Assembly: GCA_024640385.1 (NCBI GenBank)
Contig: JAHEFC010000104.1
Location: 1 to 10,837 of the forward strand
Reading direction: 5' to 3'
From: Sphingobacteriales bacterium
GTDB taxonomy: Bacteria; Bacteroidota; Bacteroidia; Chitinophagales; Chitinophagaceae
DNA length: 10,837 nucleotides
The first letter of the stretch is position 1, and every line of letters begins with the position of its first letter. The notes beneath the pieces are model-generated. The model was given only the letters and a program-made list of their open reading frames with translations. It did not search any database and was not told the DNA's origin. Made by a program: the position numbers and the translations under genes. This document shows, piece after piece, positions 6,902 through 10,837 of the stretch.

Positions 6902-8110
6902 ATGCAGCCATTGACTCAAACGCAACCATCGTCAAGACTTCTATCCCTGGATTTTATGAGGGGCTTTATCATGGTATTGCTTGCACTGGAAAGTGCAGGC
7001 CTTTATGAGCACCTGGATGAACTCACAAAAAACTCGTTTGTAAGTCCCCTGATCGGCCAATTTTTCCATCATCCCTGGAATGGACTTCGTTTCTGGGATC
7101 TGATCCAACCCGGTTTCATGTTCATTGCCGGCACCGCAATGGCTTACTCACTTGACAAACAATTCAAGAACGGAGTTTCCTGGTCAACAGCTTTCCGGAA
7201 AGTATTGAAACGATCCTGGTGGCTGTTCTTCTGGGGGGTGTTAGACTATGCCGTAGAAAAAGATGGAAGTCTTTCATTTGAATTGTGGGACGTACTCACA
7301 CAATTATCTTTTACTACGCTGGTTGCATTCCTCGTTTTCAACTGGAATTTCAGGAACCAGGTATTGTTCTGCATATTCCTTTTGCTGCTCACAGAAATCC
7401 TTTATCGCTTCACCAACATCCCGGGATTCGATCAGCCCTTTACAGATCAACATAATTTTGGAAATTATATGGACCTGGTGTTAATGAACCAGATCAATAA
7501 AGGAGGATGGGTGGCCATTAACTGCATCCCAACTGCCGTGCATACTATTGCGGGAGCGATGGCCGGGAGATTGCTTATACAGGTTGCAGGTGGCAGGTGG
7601 CAGGTGGCAGAAAAAAAGATGCAATCTGCAACCCGCAACCTGGAACCTGCAACCCGCAACCTGCAACCTGCAACCCGCAACCTGGAACCTGCAACCCGCA
7701 ACCTAGCTTTATGGGGAATAATATCCTTGGTAGCCGGTTTTGCTCTGGACTTAGCGGGCGTAACTCCCATCATCAAAAGAATCGCAACCTCATCATTCAC
7801 ACTCGCTTCACTCGGCTGGTGCCTGTTGGGACTCGCTTTTGTTTATTGGTGGATCGATGTACTCGGTCACAAAAAATACCTGAAGCTTTTTACCATAGTT
7901 GGTATGAACTCCCTGTTCATTTACGTGTTCTTCGAGATCGTGGGCAGCAGGTGGTTCAATGGCTATGTGGCTTCTGTAACAAATGGACTGATGAGCATGG
8001 CTTCACTACCTGAAGGCTTCATGATGATCACTACCTCACTATGCATCTTTGCTCTCGAATGGGGCATGTGCTATTTCCTGTATAAAAAGAAGATATTCTT
8101 CAGAGCCTGA
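6902..8110 (+). CDS. HGSNAT/DUF5009-type integral membrane acyltransferase carrying a repeat-encoded insert
   Basis: A 402-residue polytopic membrane protein. Family-like landmarks: the first helix motif LLSLDFMRGFIMVLL (13-27); H57-P-W followed by FWDLIQPGFMFIAGTAMAYS (64-83), where the active-site His of HGSNAT-type enzymes is expected; INCIPTAVHTIAGAMAG (206-222); and the C-terminal block with TSSFTLASLGWCLLG (296-310), YWWIDVLG (315-322) and GMNSLFIYVFFEI (334-346). Members of this superfamily move acetyl groups across the membrane onto amino sugars; the acceptor here is unknown. Residues 227-268 are foreign in appearance. They are encoded exactly by a block of heptanucleotide repeats and read as a 7-residue peptide repeat (xPATRNL), polar and basic, between two membrane helices. 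Removing them joins AGRLLI directly to ALWGIISLVAG. Frame is kept through the insert, so the gene is probably expressed. The previous gene abuts the start; 22 bp separate it from the M28 gene. Confidence 0.8.
   Translation: MQPLTQTQPSSRLLSLDFMRGFIMVLLALESAGLYEHLDELTKNSFVSPLIGQFFHHPWNGLRFWDLIQPGFMFIAGTAMAYSLDKQFKNGVSWSTAFRKVLKRSWWLFFWGVLDYAVEKDGSLSFELWDVLTQLSFTTLVAFLVFNWNFRNQVLFCIFLLLLTEILYRFTNIPGFDQPFTDQHNFGNYMDLVLMNQINKGGWVAINCIPTAVHTIAGAMAGRLLIQVAGGRWQVAEKKMQSATRNLEPATRNLQPATRNLEPATRNLALWGIISLVAGFALDLAGVTPIIKRIATSSFTLASLGWCLLGLAFVYWWIDVLGHKKYLKLFTIVGMNSLFIYVFFEIVGSRWFNGYVASVTNGLMSMASLPEGFMMITTSLCIFALEWGMCYFLYKKKIFFRA
7580..7607. repeat. Left arm of heptad block: CAGGTTG/CAGGTGG, 4 units
   Basis: One CAGGTTG unit followed by three CAGGTGG units, then a partial CAG at 7608-7610. 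These are reverse complements of the CAACCTG and CCACCTG units in the right arm (7622-7705) and in the array at 3264. Between the arms is a spacer of about 14 bp that includes an A7 run (7611-7617). The two arms could therefore fold into an imperfect hairpin of up to about 28 paired positions. Confidence 0.88.
7622..7705. repeat. Right arm of heptad block: CAACCTG family, 12 units
   Basis: Twelve contiguous 7-bp units from three main variants: A = CAACCCG, B = CAACCTG, C = GAACCTG. After an initial CAATCTG the order is A B C A B B A B C A, then CAACCTA. The five-unit run ABCAB (7629-7663) recurs 42 bp later (7671-7705) with only the last base changed, showing that the array grew by block duplication. 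With the left arm and spacer the block spans 7580-7705, which is 126 bp or 42 codons, and its edges fall exactly on codon boundaries of the host gene. Confidence 0.92.
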
Positions 8111-8132
8111 AAAAATAAAATACAATCTGAAT

Positions 8133-9773
8133 ATGCTAAAGCTTATCACTGCTTTATTGTCCATGGTCCTTTTTTATTCCTGCATTCTGCCTTCGTCCGA
8201 CGATGCTGATGCCGTGAACGCGATGAACCCGGACAGCATGAAACACAACATCATGATTCTTGCTTCCGATTCTTTCATGGGAAGAAAACCATTTACTGAA
8301 GGTGAAACAAGAACTGTTGCTTTTCTGCAGGAGAAGTTCGCAGCATTAGGGCTTGAGCCCGGGAATGGTAATAGCTACATCCAGGAAGTTCCCATGGTAA
8401 GCATTGCTACAGAATCAGATCCATTTATGAAAGTTCAATCGTCCAAAGGAACAACCAGTTTGAAATTCTTCGACGAATACGGTTTCTGGACCGCAAAAAC
8501 AGATTCAGTGATCAGTATTGATAATGCCGGGCTTGTATTTGCAGGATATGGCGTGGTAGCCCCTGAGTACAACTGGAATGATTACGAAGGCATCGATGTG
8601 AAAGGCAAAGTGGTAATGGTGATGGTCAATGATCCAGGGTTCTGGACAGGAGATACCACACTGTTCAAAGGAAAAGAAATGACCTACTATGGGAGATGGA
8701 CATACAAATTTGAAGAGGCGGCACGTCAGGGTGCAAAGGGATGCCTCGTGATCCATAATACCGCAGCGGCATCCTATCCATGGTCAGTGGCACAGAATAA
8801 TTTCAACCAATCAAGGCTCAACCTGGCTGAGACTCATGGGGTTCCGGTTTGCGATGCCGTTGGATGGATAACTGAATCTTCAGTCAATAAATTGTTTTCA
8901 GCAGCGGGCTTTGATTCAACCTTATTGGTAAAGGCCAACAAACCCGGCTTCAGGGCTATGGATCTTAATTTGAAGGTGTCCACAAAAATGAAAGTGAAGA
9001 CCGAATTCAAATCATCGAAAAATGTGATCGCTAAAATCACTGGCAGCAAAAAACCGGATGAAGTGATCATTTACAGTGCCCACTGGGATCATCTTGGAAT
9101 TGGCAAAGCCGGCGCAGATGGGGATTCCATTTATAACGGAGCACTCGATAATGCCACTGGTACCGCGGCACTGATCGAACTTGCCCGCGCCTTCCAGAGT
9201 TTAAAAGAGAAACCTTCAAGAACCATAGTCATGCTCGCCGTTACAGCTGAAGAACAGGGACTGCTCGGATCAGAGTATTATGCCAATAATCCCGTTTATC
9301 CTGCAGAAAAAACTGTTGCGAATATCAATATGGATGGTGTCAATCCATTTGGGAAAACACTGGACATGTCTGTTGTGGGGCAAGGCCAATCAGAGATCGA
9401 AGACATGGCGAAACTGGAACTGGAAAAAGACGGTAGATACGCCGCACCGGATCCAAAACCCGAAGCCGGCTCTTATTATCGCTCTGACCATTTCAATTTT
9501 GCAAAAAAAGGCATCCCTGCACTTTACCTGAAAACAGGAATCGATGTTGTTGGCAAAGGAAAAGAATACGGTAAACAGATCAGGGAAGAATACAACAGCA
9601 AGCATTACCATCAAACATCCGATGAGATAGATCCCGCCACCTGGACCATGGAAGGAGCCATGCAGGATCTTTCCGTTTATTTCAGGGTAGGCCTGAAACT
9701 GGCCGGAGAAGAAACATTCCCGCAATGGAAACCCGGCTCTGAATTCAAGGCCATCAGGGAAGGAAAGAAATAA
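8133..9773 (+). CDS. Exported M28-family zinc aminopeptidase with PA-like inserted domain
   Basis: A 546-residue exported peptidase. The N-terminus (MLKLITALLSMVLFYSC) looks like a lipoprotein signal with C17, though F at -3 and Y at -2 make the lipobox atypical. Residues about 125-265 resemble a protease-associated (PA) domain: GLVFAGYGVVAPEYNWNDY (133-151), IDVKGKVVMVMVNDPG and an Ala/Gly stretch AARQGAKGCLVIHN. The catalytic domain (about 296-520) has the two-zinc ligand set of family M28: H317 and D319 (YSAHWDHLG), bridging D339 (NGALDNATG), E373-E374 (TAEEQGLLGSEYY), D401 (NINMDG) and H453 (YYRSDHF). All key residues are present, so an active aminopeptidase-type enzyme is likely; substrate preference is unknown. 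The ATG at 8133 begins the signal peptide; an in-frame ATG at 8049 lies within the acyltransferase gene. It sits 22 bp after that gene and 10 bp before a second serine hydrolase. Confidence 0.93.
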   Translation: MLKLITALLSMVLFYSCILPSSDDADAVNAMNPDSMKHNIMILASDSFMGRKPFTEGETRTVAFLQEKFAALGLEPGNGNSYIQEVPMVSIATESDPFMKVQSSKGTTSLKFFDEYGFWTAKTDSVISIDNAGLVFAGYGVVAPEYNWNDYEGIDVKGKVVMVMVNDPGFWTGDTTLFKGKEMTYYGRWTYKFEEAARQGAKGCLVIHNTAAASYPWSVAQNNFNQSRLNLAETHGVPVCDAVGWITESSVNKLFSAAGFDSTLLVKANKPGFRAMDLNLKVSTKMKVKTEFKSSKNVIAKITGSKKPDEVIIYSAHWDHLGIGKAGADGDSIYNGALDNATGTAALIELARAFQSLKEKPSRTIVMLAVTAEEQGLLGSEYYANNPVYPAEKTVANINMDGVNPFGKTLDMSVVGQGQSEIEDMAKLELEKDGRYAAPDPKPEAGSYYRSDHFNFAKKGIPALYLKTGIDVVGKGKEYGKQIREEYNSKHYHQTSDEIDPATWTMEGAMQDLSVYFRVGLKLAGEETFPQWKPGSEFKAIREGKK

Positions 9774-9783
9774 AAATACGATC

Positions 9784-10837
9784 ATGAAGAGATGTTCCTT
9801 TTTGATTTTCCTTGCCATTTCGTTCAGTGCATCTGCACAACTGTATTTTCCTGATACGGTTTGGCAAAAACGCAGTCCTGCTGACTTAAAAATGAATGCA
9901 AAGCTGGTAGACAGTGCCGTAAGATTTGCCATCGTTAATGAAACCAAAACAGATTACGACCTCAGGACAGCCATCCTGAAATCATACTCCCGTGAACCCG
10001 ACTTCAGGATCTTCGGCCCTGTAAAACCAAGAGGAAAAGCATCAGGATTGATTGTAAAAAATGGCTATATCGTTGCTGAATGGGGTGACCCCGGGAGAGT
10101 GGATATGACCTTCAGTGTTACCAAAAGCTATCTGTCTACAGTTGCAGGCCTGGCATCTGATCAACACCTGATCCGCAACATCGATGAACCGGTGAAAAAT
10201 TATGTTTGGGACGATAAATTCTCCAGTCCCCATAATGCCAGGATCACCTGGCGTCATTTGCTGACGCAGTCTTCTGACTGGTCTGGCTGTTTATTTGATT
10301 TCTGCGACTGGGCAGACAGGCCCCCGAAAGAAGGAACTGTGGACGACTGGAAAAACAGGCCCCTCCTGGAGCCGGGAACCCAATTTGAGTATAACGACGT
10401 TAGGGTCAACCTTCTCGCATTCTCGCTTCTCCAGGTTTGGCGGAGGCCACTGCCACAAGTGTTGAAAGAAAAGATAATGGATCCCATTGGAGCATCAACT
10501 ACCTGGAGATGGTTCGGCTATGATAACTCATTTGTCAATATGGATGGGCTCATGGTTCAATCGGTCAGCGGTGGCGGGCATTTTGGTGGCGGTCTGTTCA
10601 TCAACAGCTATGACCATGCGCGTTTTGGCCTGCTTTTCTGCAGAAATGGCAAATGGAAAAATGATCAGCTGATCTCCAGTTCCTGGATCAATGCAGCCAG
10701 GCAACCCTCGGAACCCAATCCCGAATATGGACTGATGTGGTGGACAAATGCTAAAAATCACCTTCCTGGGCTCTCTCCACGCATTTATTATGCAGATGGC
10801 TACGGAGGAAATTATATTATTGTGGACGATGAGCACG
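9784..10837 (+). CDS. Second exported serine hydrolase, beta-lactamase class C-like (NylB-like layout), 3'-truncated by window
   Basis: The first 351 residues are visible; the frame is open to the right edge. A signal peptide (MKRCSFLIFLAISFSASAQ) is followed by a class C beta-lactamase-fold domain. The nucleophile motif is S111-V-T-K114 (TFSVTKSY), the second motif Y203-N-D in FEYNDVRVN, and a late glycine-rich segment GGGHFGGG (263-270) plus DGYGGNYIIVDDE (338-350) mark the third active-site strand region. The early S-x-x-K position recalls 6-aminohexanoate-dimer hydrolase (NylB)-like members more than the paralogous enzyme at 4094, whose nucleophile is at residue 96 and whose third box is WGG; this subfamily placement is tentative. 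Such enzymes act on amides, esters or D-peptides. The start follows the M28 gene by 10 bp, so it is most likely the next gene of the same operon. Whether more genes follow cannot be seen. Confidence 0.87.
   Translation, partial: MKRCSFLIFLAISFSASAQLYFPDTVWQKRSPADLKMNAKLVDSAVRFAIVNETKTDYDLRTAILKSYSREPDFRIFGPVKPRGKASGLIVKNGYIVAEWGDPGRVDMTFSVTKSYLSTVAGLASDQHLIRNIDEPVKNYVWDDKFSSPHNARITWRHLLTQSSDWSGCLFDFCDWADRPPKEGTVDDWKNRPLLEPGTQFEYNDVRVNLLAFSLLQVWRRPLPQVLKEKIMDPIGASTTWRWFGYDNSFVNMDGLMVQSVSGGGHFGGGLFINSYDHARFGLLFCRNGKWKNDQLISSSWINAARQPSEPNPEYGLMWWTNAKNHLPGLSPRIYYADGYGGNYIIVDDEH

Noticed and set aside
7580..7705. CRISPR-like array
   Set aside because: Units are 7 bp, directly contiguous, without unique spacers, and there are no cas genes.
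7465..7800. Minus-strand and alternate-frame open frames over the acyltransferase insert
   Set aside because: Same cause: stop-free repeat. The plus-strand frame with family motifs on both sides of the block is the real gene.
9390..9947. 185-codon minus-strand open frame
   Set aside because: Antisense to the M28 catalytic domain and across the start of the next gene; composition is that of a shadow frame with no recognisable motif.

Overview
The window reads as chromosomal DNA of a member of the Bacteroidota, most likely a Chitinophagaceae-like aerobe. The basis is an alternative complex III (ActA/ActB) locus, genes without Shine-Dalgarno sequences, a perfect Bacteroidota -7 box (TAnnTTTG) before actA, many Sec signal peptides and lipoproteins, and protein families typical of that phylum. 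No rRNA, tRNA, CRISPR array, transposase or phage gene was seen.

Layout. Minus strand, 1-2057: the start of the alternative complex III operon. actA encodes a cytochrome with six CxxCH sites, a monoheme domain fused to the usual pentaheme domain. It is followed by the 5' part of actB, which runs off the left edge. A 237-bp divergent intergenic region (2058-2294) holds the actA promoter. Plus strand, 2295-10837: nine genes, all in one direction. They are a small two-helix membrane protein, purN, an exported protein with a carboxypeptidase-regulatory-like domain, a class C beta-lactamase-fold serine hydrolase, an M19 dipeptidase lipoprotein, a small membrane protein with a channel-like pore segment, an HGSNAT/DUF5009-type membrane acyltransferase, an M28 peptidase with a PA-like insert, and a second serine hydrolase cut by the right edge. 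From purN onward the gaps are -4, 31, 2, 4, 0, 22 and 10 bp, so one long transcript is likely.

How the genes may work together. The plus-strand block carries four exported or lipid-anchored hydrolases for peptide or amide bonds and two membrane proteins. I infer a cell-envelope module that breaks down or remodels peptides, possibly D-amino-acid or muropeptide-derived. No substrate can be read from the sequence.

The most unusual signal is a family of heptanucleotide tandem repeats (consensus CAACCTG) present at two loci, both inside coding sequence. One makes up the n-region of a signal peptide (9 units, 63 bp). The other forms a 126-bp in-frame block inside the membrane acyltransferase, with inverted left and right arms able to form a hairpin. 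The consensus tandem has no stop codon in any of six frames, so it can sit in a gene without ending it, while gain or loss of a single unit would shift the frame. A different heptad array (TTTTTAC, 4 units) lies directly before purN.
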